A DNA stretch of 64,000 nt, taken from NCBI GenBank assembly GCA_019155185.1, contig CM032811.1:8328075-8392074 (forward strand), given 5' to 3'. Source of the DNA: Beaufortia kweichowensis. Lineage: Eukaryota; Chordata; Actinopteri; Cypriniformes; Gastromyzontidae. Below, one piece after another: positions 12,130 through 23,400 of this stretch. Under the pieces are notes generated by a model, which saw only the letters and a list, made by a program, of their open reading frames with translations, made no database searches and was not told the origin of the DNA. Made by a program: the position numbers and the translations under genes. Each line of letters opens with the position of its first letter. The first letter of the stretch is position 1.

Positions 12130-12235
12130 GCACATTTACAAAAGTTGGATGCAAACTTTCACTGCCTACATAAGAACCACGGCTCAATATGTTAAACCAT
12201 GTGTGCTAACTACTGGGCCACGACTCCATCTGCCT
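12130..12235 (-). repeat. tRNA-derived SINE relic
   Basis: On the minus strand the sequence contains GTGGCCCAGTAGTTAGCAC, close to an RNA polymerase III A-box of the TGGCNNAGTGG type found in the tRNA-like head of fish SINEs. It is followed some 40 bases later by GAGCCGTGGTTC in the B-box area. The tail is not recognisable, so this is a truncated, diverged copy. Confidence 0.4.
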
Positions 12236-13600
12236 TTTATCCATCAGATATCCGTCAGCCCATCGGTTCTTTAACAGAAACCCTTTGATAAGTGTTTGTA
12301 AGCATGATGATATACGTAAAGCTTTCGCTGGATAGAGACCGAGGCTGAACAGAGATGCCAACAGCAGTGGGCTGAAGCATCTTACACAAATACTCACTGA
12401 TTTGATTTAGGTTCTGTTTGTTTCTGTTTATTAAAGAGTCATAGGAGCGCTTGCCAAAAGACTAACGGGAATCATTTCTGAAGCTTGATGGTGTTGGCGG
12501 CCAGATATAAACAGTTATATTCCATGCATGGATTTTTTTAAGTGAGAAAAAACATGTAAAAGAACTGTCGGTTTAGTTTTATTTAATTAGGTTTATCGCT
12601 TCATTTCTGGGCCTCACACAGCTAAACAAAACAAATGCAGCGCGGCGTGTCGGTGTATAGATCTAATTGTTCTAGATGCTGGCAGTGTTTGTTCTTAGTG
12701 CTGTTGTAACACATGCTTCAGCGCAGCGTATGACCTTGATGGGTATTTGTGTATGTATTTGCTATCTTGCTCTCAAGTAATTAAATAACCAGTATGTGGC
12801 TTTCCACTCCCAAAATAACCTCCAAAGAGAATCTTTATGTCCCTATGCTTACTTTTATATTTAAATATATATACTTTTTATATTAAGAAACAAAAATAAA
12901 TATAAATAAAATGTAATATTTATGTATATATATAAAACATACTATAATACAAATCTGTATTCTGAATAAATACTAGATGCTAAACACAGATGCTGGGAAA
13001 AGTGTCAGTCTTTTAGCTGAGCCAGTGGACAGTATGCTTCATCCACCATTTTACTGTACTAAAAATACAAGCACACACATTGCAAAGAAGCCCATCCAGC
13101 AAAGTGTCTGCCAGTATAGCCATTTTTACTGTTCCCTCTGACTGCACGCCATAAATCCCTGTCAAATCAAAATCCATGTTATTTTCCTCCGAAACAACCA
13201 TCCATTTGATTTGCTTGTGGCTTGCCATTCATGTGTATACAGGCGGGTGATGTGTAAAGCTAAATACAGAGGAGTGCTTAAGGGGGCGTGGTCTCTTCAT
13301 CTCCATGCTCCATGCTACCTGCACAACAGCAATGGAGGAAAAGTCCCTCCGAGCACATCAAAGTTAAATCAACATTGATTTTCATTACAGATTGCAGCGT
13401 ATATGGATGCACGGTACATTGTCATAATGGTAAGCATTGATTTGGCATCCAGAGGGAGAGAAAGCCAATGTGTCATAGTTAAAGAGTGTAATTAGTGCTG
13501 TTTGCTAGGGCAGGAGTCATTATTATTATTGCGCATACTTATTTCAGCAAACCTTTCAATGAGAAAAAGGTGGTTTGCGGGTCTTACGCACTTTAATCCA
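12236..13600. other. Non-coding stretch
   Basis: Moderately AT-rich. It includes a TA-rich run near 12850-12950 and no supported exon or element. The minus-strand frame 13013-13228 has no splice or family support. Confidence 0.4.
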
Positions 13601-13700
13601 AGTTGGTTTTCGGTTGGTTTAGCTGTTCTTCAAGCCTGACTAGCTGGTACCCAAAGCTTTAAAACCAGCTTTTGCCAATAGCTACAAACCAGAAACCACT
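13601..13700. repeat. Degenerate CTGGTTTAGCTG-type repeat
   Basis: Motifs GGTTGGTTTAGCTG, AGCCTGACTAGCTGGTA and AAAACCAGCTTTTG on both strands match the style of a common cyprinid short palindromic repeat built from AACCAGC and GCTGGTT. The copy is diverged and its ends are unclear. Confidence 0.4.
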
Positions 13701-14386
13701 CGTAACATGTTAACACTAGTAAAACAAAGCCCTGACAACAACCACCTATGACAGCAGTATTTTTCTTTTAAAAATGTGAAATCTTGTTAGAATATTCTGC
13801 TCTTAATTCTGTGTGTGGTACAACAGTTAATGGGGTTTCATAATGGCTGGGCGATCGTGTGTGAGACAATGCTCCAGGTGATTAATATTTTTTTGCACAG
13901 GCTTGAAGGTGATTTATTTATTTGGAAATGGCACAGCACGACCAGGTCTGATAATAGTCCCCATGGTGAAGACAGCAGAGAGGTCGCCCATTTCCTACCC
14001 ACGATACCTCACTCTGTTGGAGGGATGGCAGGTCTGCTATCATTCAAATAGAGTTTTTTTAGACTGCGTGCCCTGCTGTGCTCACGATCAGCTTTTTTTG
14101 CCTAGCTTTTAGGAAAGAGAGAGAGAGAGACCGGCCGTGTGTCTGAAAATAACCGTCTGCTCTCGCTTCACAGCCACACAGATATTATTTTAGCTCCAGA
14201 CTAAAACTATGATGCTAAATTATTCGTGATAATATTGACATCTGATTGCTTCATGACCTGGAATCCTGTTTTGAAATATTTTATATTTGAGAACGTTATA
14301 TTACTGATGCCTTTTTGAAATGGCGTACTCATTAAAATCTGGCATTCTGGGATGAAATGTTTCTGTACACGAAAACCCCCCAAAAA

Positions 14387-14438
14387 TTTGACATTTGACA
14401 ATTTGACAATTTAAATTGACATTAAATTGACATTGACT
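14387..14438 (+). repeat. Short irregular tandem of TTGACA units
   Basis: TTTGACA or ATTGACA occurs about six times in 52 bases with spacings of 7-13. This is a small decayed minisatellite. Confidence 0.6.
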
Positions 14439-14599
14439 TTTTTCCTTACGGGAATCCAAAAGATACATTAATTCATTTTTTAAAATAGTATTAAAAATAT
14501 ATGTAAAATACTATAAAAATATTTAAAATAATATAAATTATTTTTTAAATATTTTCCTTTATAATGACATTTGAAGACTCTTTAAAAAGCACCATCAAA

Positions 14600-14655
14600 G
14601 TATCTCATGCAGACCATGATACAATATTCATTTTTGGGTGAATTATTCCATTAAC
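14600..14655. repeat. MITE end relic (GGGATAGTT family)
   Basis: ATTCATTTTTGGGTGAATTATTCC is the right terminus of the same family as the 5418 element. The rest of the element has decayed. Confidence 0.5.
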
Positions 14656-14928
14656 TTACATTAACGCTAATAGCAGCAGCATTTCAGGTTATTTCACACT
14701 TTTCTCTTTGTTTGCGATTCACAAAGGCAAAGCAGCGATGTGGGATGTTCAAAGGTGCCGTGTAATGCACATGGTAAGGCAGCGTGAAGCAGGCTGGCAG
14801 ATTCGGTCACCTCACACACTTTCACGCCGACTCATGAGTCATTCCAAATGTCTTCTTTATGAATCAGTTTAGATTCATTAGACCCAATCAGAGGTTTTCT
14901 GACACCATACATGCTCTGACCTTCTCAC

Positions 14929-15011
14929 CCGTTTTCACATGTTGGCGACAGCCTGGATGAACTCATCCGGACCGGGTGGCTCGTATCCATGGTTACAGTC
15001 CCATGGACCAT
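14929..15011 (-). CDS. Weak candidate exon, unknown product
   Basis: On the minus strand, 83 bp lie between a weak acceptor (GCTGCACTGTGAG) and a donor GG|GTGAGA. Read from the first base, 27 codons are open (MVHGTVTMDTS... to ...LSPTCEN) and two bases remain. That phase fits between the candidates at 16616 and 3789. A second frame instead ends with PPGPDEFIQAVANM and a stop, so this could be a terminal exon, or neither. The poor polypyrimidine tract keeps confidence low. The surrounding 14700-15060 block is GC-elevated and may be conserved non-coding DNA. Confidence 0.2.
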
Positions 15012-15060
15012 CTCACAGTGCAGCAATTACCCATGTGCTTTAGGTCTGGCTGGTTCTAGA

Positions 15061-16030
15061 TCATTACGTCTGGCTAATCTTTGGCTTTATAGATATCCAG
15101 CAATGACCGAATAGGATCCATTTGTTGAAAGGTGCATGTTAAAACAATTTAAGCAATCCACTACTTTTGACCAGCTTTTAAATGAGTTAGTTGTCTGTAG
15201 ACTAGCTTTGATCAGCCTGCATTACTCTTTCAGAAAATGTACTGATTTGCTAGAGCATCTTTTGTAACGGAAGAACCAGATTTTTTTCAATGTTTTTCAG
15301 CTAGTGGAAGATATATTTTTCATTTTTAATGCACAGGTATAGTGGATGTATTATATTGAGGGAACATTGTACAGCCCTAGCAGGGTCAAAGATGTAACGT
15401 GTTTCATAGTGGCACTTGCATGAGGGGCTGTGTCTGACCAAGCAGAGATTTATCAAGAGGACTGACGTTTAAAGGTTTGTCTGTGCCGTGTTTGTTGTAG
15501 TAGCTGTTTGTCGCTTCAGTAAATCTTACAAAGTAGGCACATTTGGCATGCCATAAGCTGGTTTTAAATTTAAACTACAGTTCAGAATAATAAAACCCTT
15601 GTTGCTTAGTCACGCTCAGAGCCAGTCCTGTGTTGCTTGACTCCAGTTCATTTCCAGCTCTTGAATTAGAAGGCCTAAAGAGGAAAAAAGGAGTTATTTT
15701 TTTGTAAATGTAATTGAGCCTTCCATTCTACTCATTAGTTTTCTTTAATAGTTTCTCTGTTATGATAATTACTTTGGGGCTCATTAAATTGCCGTATTCA
15801 TCCGCTCGCTAGAACAAGATTTGGCTGAGGCATCTGTGGAGAACGTCGAAATAAAAAGAGCGTAAAGTGCAAATAAATGTGAAGTGATGATAAAATAAAC
15901 TTAAGTGACATTCATGGGCTTTGTGTGTTTTCAAGCATGTAATGTTATTGTATGTGAAGTGTGGGGAGATTTTCTTTGGTGGAACACTTTGGGTTATTTT
16001 ACTTAAATATTTCATAGTTGACTTTTATTC
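15061..16030. other. Non-coding stretch
   Basis: Intron-like AT-rich sequence. I found no exon, repeat boundary or RNA gene. Confidence 0.45.
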
Positions 16031-16180
16031 ATGACAAACTATATACAGTATTGATAGAAAGACTCAAGAATAAATATTTGATCACTTTTGTTTAGTTTTT
16101 TTTTCAGTTGATGTTTATTGTTATGAAATTTGGTCAAATATTTATTCTTGAATCTTTCCATCAAAATATAATTTGTCATA
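16031..16180. mobile_element. Foldback MITE, about 50 bp arms
   Basis: The left arm (16031-16084), containing GATAGAAAGACTCAAGAATA and then AATATTTGATC, is mirrored by the right arm (about 16131-16180, GTCAAATATTTATTCTTGAA and CTTTCCATCAAAATATAATT). The arms differ at few positions and the loop is about 45 bp. A solo arm related to it lies at 22131. Confidence 0.75.
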
Positions 16181-16299
16181 GATTAGAATTCACAATTTAA
16201 CAGGTTAAACATTATCTACCCCTTGGTTTGAAACCAGCACTTTTGTAGGATATGTGCAGGGGACTGTTTTGTGGCACGTGTCTTTTTCTGTAATGAAAA

Positions 16300-17170
16300 A
16301 ACATGGAACAGTTCCGGATCAGGCTCCCTGTCAGGGAGGGGCAGCAGATGTTGGATGACACTGAAGTATCAGCAGTATGGTGCAACAGTGTGAAAATCAG
16401 TCATGACGCTGGCTCGATCCACCAGCGGTACATCTTGCTCACAGACGCAGCCTGAAGGCTTCATGAGATGTCTGTGACCAGGTGTGTGTGAGTAATGTTG
16501 ATGTCAGTGGCTGAGAGGGGACGGTGGAGTCAGCCAGGCGATGATGACACCAACATATGGTGGCTGTTGCCCCTTTGCACGACCACGGGCTTCAACTCAA
16601 GGCCATCTCACTCACCCTGACACCTGTGGATTGGACGGCCGTTTCTCCTGGACCGGCCTCGATCGCAACCCGGTGTTTGAAGGGTCTGGAGCCCAAAGGC
16701 TGGGTAGATATTTTGTCTGAACTTATCACCTGTGCGGGGACTGGTGGGTCAGTGATCCTTGTCGAGAAATAATTACTTTCTTCTTTTTTTATTCTTCCAA
16801 AGGTTGACATCATTTATCTCTTAGCCCTGCCTCTGTCAGTGCAACAGTTCATTTCTCAAATAAGGTGGACTTGTTTTTGCAGGGCTTCTGTCTGAAAGCC
16901 ATTCATTTTACAGTGAAGACGAGACCCGTGGTGCACCGCACCTCTCTCGGCCACAGGCTTCCAATGGAGTTTAGTGATCAAAGCTTGGTGCGGACCATCA
17001 GTACGGCTCATTACAGTGAACTAATCAGCAGCAGAGAGAGCGAGTGGTCGGATAATTTGATTACACAACAGTTATTAATGGTGCTGTTAGGATGCTAAGA
17101 GGGGGTCTCCAACGTCGTAATTACTCAGGGAACTGGAGCAAAGAAGGGGGGAAGCTTTGGTCAGACGGAG
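16300..17170. other. GC-elevated block around a candidate exon
   Basis: CpG-bearing, high-complexity sequence clearly different from its flanks. It holds the minus-strand exon candidate 16616-16699. The remainder, including 16865-17098, has open frames with no splice support and may be conserved non-coding DNA. Confidence 0.3.
16616..16699 (-). CDS. Candidate internal exon, unknown product
   Basis: On the minus strand an acceptor (ATATCTACCCAG) and a strong donor (CAGG|GTGAGTGA) bracket exactly 84 bp, or 28 codons. Because of high GC all three frames are open. The frame joining in phase 0 to the exon at 21413-21584 reads PLGSRPFKHRVAIEAGPGET and ends TGVR. A length divisible by three makes it skippable without a frame change. 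No domain is recognised. Splice strength and phase support it. The open frame by itself is weak evidence because GC is near 60%. Confidence 0.33.
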
Positions 17171-17459
17171 AAGGTAAATAGTAGTGGTCAAGACTACCAG
17201 CCTTTATAAAGATTAAGCTTTTGTACAAGAACATACAGTTGTACTCTCTTTAAGCCAATCGAAGGAGGTTTATCCTCATTGTTAATTGCCTTCATGTTCT
17301 TCTGAGAGACTGATTCTTCCCAGAGATCCTACTTTAAACACGGCCTTCCCCTCTCCTGAAATCTCATTATGATAGTAATCTTTTATATCTTTACAATCGT
17401 AACCTTTTAATAGCCTTTTCAGATATAAATCATAATTAAACTTGCAGTTTTTAAGACTC
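17171..17459. other. Non-coding stretch
   Basis: No supported feature. Confidence 0.4.
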
Positions 17460-17720
17460 TTAAAGGTGAATTGTATAACTTCTGTGCTAACAAAGCTGAA
17501 TTTTAACTAGATTAGAATAGTAACTAGATTTATTATAAAATGCTATAGGTTTATTTTTGGAAGAAATTGTGAGTGGTGATTGTAAATATCGATAATTTAC
17601 ACCAGGACATTTTCTGTCATGCTTTGGGGTCAGAATATAGCTGCTGTGGTTGAAGAACATTGTTTTTTGGTTGCTAGGGTATTGTTAGTTTGTTTCGTAG
17701 GTTCAAACTAAAGTCTAGCA
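17460..17720 (+). repeat. Degenerate short interspersed repeat
   Basis: TTAAAGGTGAATTGTATAAC resembles the start at 10308, and GGTTGCTAGGGTATTGTTAG is like a motif very common in cyprinid interspersed repeats. Boundaries are unclear. Confidence 0.4.
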
Positions 17721-20560
17721 GCAGATTGTTTGTATTAGAACAGTCACAATAGGTTGTAAGAACCAATGAAATATCTCCTTAACAAGATCTTTGACCCTTA
17801 CAAGACTATAGAAAGGTTTGTGGATAAAATTTATATATTGGATTTTGATAACAGAAACGTCCAACAGCCCCACAGAAGCGGGTCGGTGCTCACAGATCTA
17901 TAGAGTCCATAATTCTGATGTCAATTAGCTTTAAAACAAAGAATGAGATACAGCGATTCCTTTCTCTTTTCATTTATAGTAGCATAAAAGTCTAATATTG
18001 GATTTCTGAAGCTAGCAGGGTGTTAATGACTCTACAATAGTATTGGCCTCAGACATTAACATTACCTTGTGCGGTACCATAAATCTAGAGAGACTCCTTT
18101 ATATTTCCAAACACAATGCTTATTGCTGTAGGAAGAAGTGCTGTATCAGTGCTTGGAAAATGAACCTTAATTTTAATAGGGATTTTAATACATATACCGT
18201 ATGTTTTACAGCTCCAGCCTTATGAACACATATCAATCCTCTTCTTAGACTTAAAAAATGTTTTTTGGAAACCAATCATTAACTGCATTTAAATGGACTT
18301 TATCAAACGTTTTCACATAAGTCTCAGTATAATCATTACATAAAGGGTTCTTTCTGTAGTAAAAACATGCTTTATATTGTATCAGTAAATAGAACAGTTG
18401 TAATGTTGTTTTGCCGCATTGACCTCAAGTTGTAGTCTTGGACTTAATGGGATATTTTATTAAAACTCACAGTTAACTGCATAATTTCAGCTCACAAATC
18501 TATAAATCCAGTCTCACCCAATTCAGCAATATAATCCAGTGTGAATTTTATATAATGGCCATAAATGATACACCTAGTATGTTGGTCTTGGGTATTGATA
18601 TTCTGCTATAAGAGCTGAGATCAGCATTATTTCACAGTTCATGAAGAGAAATTGAGTCAGACAGCTAATTCTTTGCATTGTTTTTTGACTTTTGTCATGT
18701 CTCTTGCATTTTTTACCTTTTGTTATCCATTGAACACTGCTGTGCTGATATACTGCCATGTCTTAATTTGTGCTTTGTTTTAATTAAATCTGCATAATTT
18801 TAGTATGGTATTCTAAAACAGGCTTGTTTGTGGGTCTTAACTTTAGCACAGAGCTCTCAGTTCATGTAATTTCAAAGAAGACAGTTTAGTCCTGACTTCG
18901 TTTTTTGGTAAAACAGAAAAATGGTCATGACTTCATAGCTGCAGAATCTGTAAAGAATTTAATGGTCCTGTTTATTTGTTCCCTTAGTTTTATGTTATAG
19001 AACCAATAAATTATAGCCGAATAAATAAAATCAACAATATACCACATGATGCAGAGCATTACAGAGTCAATTTCTCTTAAATAATTGGTAATAAATGCTG
19101 ATGTCAGCTTTAAGCACATATTGTACAATATACAAGGTACATATTTTATGAACATCATAAAAAATCCAACTGCATTATATTGTATTACTGAATTGGGTGA
19201 GACTAGATTTAAACATTTGTGGGCTATTAATTTGAGTTTTACAGAGTTTCATTCAATTCAGGGAAACTTTATATTAGCTTTATTAAACTCTCATGAAGGT
19301 CTGTTTCCCTTACAATTCGAAGAGAGTAAAAGATAATTCCCTTTCTTTTACAGTGTCTCATGTTTTAAATGATGCAGCAGTAAATGCATGTTTGATTGAT
19401 TGTTGGTGTTTCATCAACAAAAGCAATTAATTTTACTGAGACAAAAGAAATGATCTGCTATGCTTTTTTTCATTACTGATAATGCAAGCCTATCATGATA
19501 ATGTGAAAAGATGAGCTATATAAAGTTATTCCCTGAAGTCTTTTGGAAGACTCCCAGAGATTGCAATTGTAATACACTGTTAAATGGACTCAATCTACGA
19601 ATTAAATGTGGGCATATTGGAACAGGTTATATCTTGCTCATTATTGTTGCTTGAATCTTATTGCCAGACTGACAAATAATCAAACCGCTGCACCTATCAT
19701 AGTTTGATTAAAGGGAAGGCATGGTTTCAATGTAATGATGCCCATATGCCTCTGTGTGGTAATGAGTTCAATCACCCAGCCTTTCTTGCATCTGCCTTCA
19801 GAGACATCATGGCATTCAGCCAGAGTCCCATTATAGTGAGTGGTGAGTATTGTTCAACAGTAAAGCTTCACAATGTTAATCATGTCACTTGCAATGATAT
19901 AGATGCTTAGAGCTGTGTAACCCTTTCAGAAAGATCAGCCAAGGGTGAATTATGTGTTTTACATGAAGTTTTGCCAGCCTAGGGGTTAAAAAACAATATA
20001 TCTGTGTATATAACTGTGATGTCTAAAAAATGTTTTAATGATATAATAGAAATTTCTCTTAGATGATAGATAACCTATACAAAACTTGATGAATCTCACA
20101 CCCCTTGCACTGTAAGAAACGCTCAAAATTGTCTAGTGACTGGTCACATTTACATTTTTTAATTTGCACAATAGTCAATTATCACTTAAGGCAACAGTTT
20201 GTTTAATAAACTGATAAAACTTTAACTTGAAAAATGTAGATGCAACAAGTCACTAGAAGATTTTAAGTCGGAGAGGTCTGAAATACAGCGTGTCTGTTTA
20301 TTAGATATTTCGGATTATAAGTTTACCATGTTTTAAATCCATTCCACAAAATTCCAATGCTTTTTTTCAGACTTAATCTTCTTTAGGTTTAACACATGAA
20401 TACCAACAAAAAAGATTGAATATTTATCAGGAGGTAACAGAGAAAGTGTCAATACAATCATTAATTTTCCATTAAATGTTATATTATTGGTTGGTAAAAC
20501 AATGTCAGAAAAAATGAAAATGACGTCTAAAGAAAGACGTAAAATTATTTAAAAGGAAAG
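17721..20560. other. Long AT-rich non-coding stretch
   Basis: About 2.8 kb of intron-like sequence. The region near 20107-20290 has inverted matches (GTCTAGTGACTGGTCACA versus TGCAACAAGTCACTAGAAG) and may contain an eroded TIR element. Short ORFs in 18043-19910 have AT-driven composition and no splice context. Confidence 0.4.
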
Positions 20561-20742
20561 TGCTGGTCGGACTGCACACAATACTGTATCATTAGCCTCC
20601 ATTAGCTGTCACTACTCTAATTTTCAGACCCATGTAATTGTAATTGTGAAGGGACCACGGCACCAAAGACAGTTGAAATGGATCGATTAAGTGTGATTCA
20701 GCAGCCCTGTTAACAGCACCTGAAAACAGCAGATATCAGCTC

Positions 20743-21000
20743 TCAGGGTCCATCGGGAAACACAAAAGTAGCCGCCGACTCCCTGTGAAGTTTGGGGTGA
20801 GGCTGAATTTTTCCTCCGCAGATGGCGACTCGCTGGGCAGCAGCAGGTGATGTTGTGTGAGAGATGAATGGTGACCTCTTCGTGTTTACAGCAGGTTGGT
20901 GCGTGACAGAACCCTGCTCTGGATCCTGCGCTTCAGAGTTGTTCTGTGTAGTCTCGGCGGTCTCCGTGTGTGCGCGGCTAACAACATAGAGTGTGCGCAT
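20743..21000 (-). other. GC-rich open frame, coding status unclear
   Basis: An 85-codon minus-strand frame opens with ATG (MRTLYVVSRAHTETAETT...) and closes with TGA. It has fairly coding-like codon choice, with many CAG, GAG and GCC. It lies about 400 bp downstream of the exon at 21413-21584 on the same strand. A second frame behind the acceptor TTTCCAG (minus strand, about 21012) is also open for about 40 codons. A TAA immediately precedes the ATG, and no domain is recognisable. It could be an alternative terminal exon or a non-coding GC-rich block. Confidence 0.22.
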
Positions 21001-21412
21001 TTATGAACCCCTGGAAATGCTCACTGCATTTTTCATTTCATACTTTGTCTGAGAAATCAATGCGCTACCACCCTGAGCTGTGATTTAGAGGGTCAACACT
21101 AAATGCACATTGGTCCCAAACGTAAATCTGAAAAGAAGTAGCGTGTCTTCTGGCATACCCTGCTTTGGCAAACAATAGTCTGGCATTTTGTTTTATGTCT
21201 CCCAGGCTAGCTGATTTGTGTCGTTCGCAGCAGTTTCTCAGACTGCTCGCTTTCCAAAATGCGTCAGCTTTGTGTAAGCATGTGTACTGAAGTCGTAGTG
21301 TTGATATTTCTCATTAGTGGTGCTCAGTTCCGTGTCTCACTCTTTGCTTCTATCTTCGGGGGATGCAGCGCCCGCTGTCATAATTGGTCTGGAAACTGAT
21401 ATCTGTTCTTAC

Positions 21413-21584
21413 CACAAGCTGCTGTGGATTGTCAACATTCCGTAGTCCCTCAACTGTAATCTGCAGATAATGATTGCGTGTGTTGGGTACCCACACTTTA
21501 ACATCCCCAGCTCCATTGATGTTCATATCAATCTGCAGTATCTTGAGCTGGCTGTCATGAATGGTATGAGACGATGCCCACAGT
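21413..21584 (-). CDS. Probable internal coding exon, unknown product
   Basis: On the minus strand a good acceptor (CTCTCTGCTAATATAG) precedes 172 bp ending at a consensus donor (GTG|GTAAGA). One base completes the incoming codon and then 57 codons are open to the donor. Codon use is strongly coding-like: every Gln is CAG and most Leu are CTG. The peptide includes LWASSHTIHDSQLKILQID, then INGAGDVKVWVPNTRNHY, LQITVEGL and NVDNPQQLV. The alternating hydrophobic pattern suggests beta strands, and GDVKVW recalls a WD-repeat strand, but the family is not identified. The exon exits in phase 0, and an upstream exon must leave two bases. This is the most convincing internal exon in the window. Confidence 0.55.
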
Positions 21585-23400
21585 CTATATTAGCAGAGAG
21601 GGCCCGGTGTGAACCTTAGCCATCGGTGCGATCAATTTCTTCTCCTATAATGCCCCTGATCATTGATTTGAAATGTAGACATCTTCATCTGTGTTGCAAA
21701 CGCAGCCGTGCTCAGAGTATGTGAGCAGTAGGGAGCACAGCAGCATGAATTATGCCTAAAGCAAAAAGTTTGTGTTGGTTTTTACACCAGGAGAACTTCA
21801 ATAACCCTCCTACACACACAGCGTTTTGAGTGTAGCACATGTTAATGGTCTTTTCTGCAAGTTCATATTAGCAGGAATGATGTTAAACACTGTGTTAATA
21901 GACACAGTGGTGCTGGGAGGACTAAAAACTGTTCAGGGGTATAAAAATTGTATACCTCCTGATACATATGGAAATCAAATTGTTTAAGAAATTATTTCAC
22001 TTAATATTTAATGTATTGCTCAGAAGTTTATTTATAAACCTATTTGACCTGTTAACTGTCACTGTTTCACAGGTGTTACAATTTTTCACTATTGACTTCA
22101 ATATTTAATAGTTGAATTCTAACCTAATCCTGACTATATATTGATGGAAAGATCTAAAACTAAAGAATGAGTATTTGACAAATTTAAATAAAAAAAATAC
22201 CTCAATTTAAACAAGAAAAAATATTAAGAAAAAAATAAAAATATTTAAAATAAAAAAATAGTTTTGCATTGTCATGTGTATACTCAATATGTGTAGTGAC
22301 AGTTATCAGGTTTCAAGTTTTTTGTTGCACATTTATGAAATTTTTCATTTACATTGAAATTTGAACTTAGTTACTTTGGAGAAAACAAATTATATAAATG
22401 ATCAAATAAATGTAAAAAACGTATCTTAAAAAGTGTCTGCCAAATGCATAAATGTAAGTATACATTTGGTCTTAAATGTCATTTGGTCTTAAGCTTCTAT
22501 TGAAATCTCTTGACTTTTGATTGCAGACTTGGGTGTCTGAGCAAACATGAGCAAAGCTTAAGACCTAAAGCTCTACATGTAAAATGAGATGTGATCTTGC
22601 TTCAGAACAGGATTTTTACACCAGTGAGAAAACATGGAATGGATCTGGAATGGAGTGCCTTCAGGTGCTTTAAATGGGGAAGAAAAATTGCTGTTGCTCC
22701 ACTTTATTCACATACACTGTCAGTCAAAGTAAAAAGTGCTATAAACACATCAACATGCACCAGCGTGGCTTATTTAGATTTCTTCTTGATTACTGATGAA
22801 GACGGGCTGAGTGATCCATTGAATTAATCTTATTCCAGCCTCTCACAACAGGCTCTTCCCCCACTTGAAGACTCTAATTTATCTATTAAGATGAAATTCA
22901 GAGGAGTGGCCTACACTCCTTGACTCCAAACATCCGACACCCAATCATTCCCATCCATCTGTCTTTCTCGTCACGAACAGTCTTCCCACACGGTTCTTTG
23001 CTTTCCACCATCCACCAACCCTCCATTCATTAAAGATATGTCACCCTTCTTTGCATTCATTTCCATTTTTATTCTCTTTCATAACTCTTGATTGACAAAA
23101 CTCTCAGCAGTCATTGCCAGAAAAGCCTTCCGGCTGTTTTCTTTATTGATAAGCTTCTGTTTCATAACAAAACACTAATAATTAAAGCACAACATGATAA
23201 ATAGGTCGACTCAAAAACTGCTACTAAATTTGTCTATTTATCTCAAACTTAGTGACATTTTGTTTTGTCACATCCTCACCCCATTTACCTGCAAATTGGT
23301 TTTGCTGTTGGCTCTAGATGTCAGATAACAAAGCATGAGGCTGTGGTTTGACGTTTGAATTAACAGAGAGATAAACAGGGGTGTTGATTCTTAATCCAGT
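21585..23400. other. Non-coding stretch
   Basis: This should be intron if 21413-21584 is an exon. An A-rich low-complexity run lies at about 22190-22260. At 23287 a minus-strand donor (GTAAATGG) follows a 25-base acceptor-bounded piece, too small to call. Confidence 0.4.
22131..22190. repeat. Solo arm related to the foldback MITE at 16031
   Basis: ACTATATATTGATGGAAAGA followed by AAAGAATGAGTATTTGACAA matches one arm of the 16031-16180 element. No second arm is evident, so it is a deleted copy. Confidence 0.5.
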
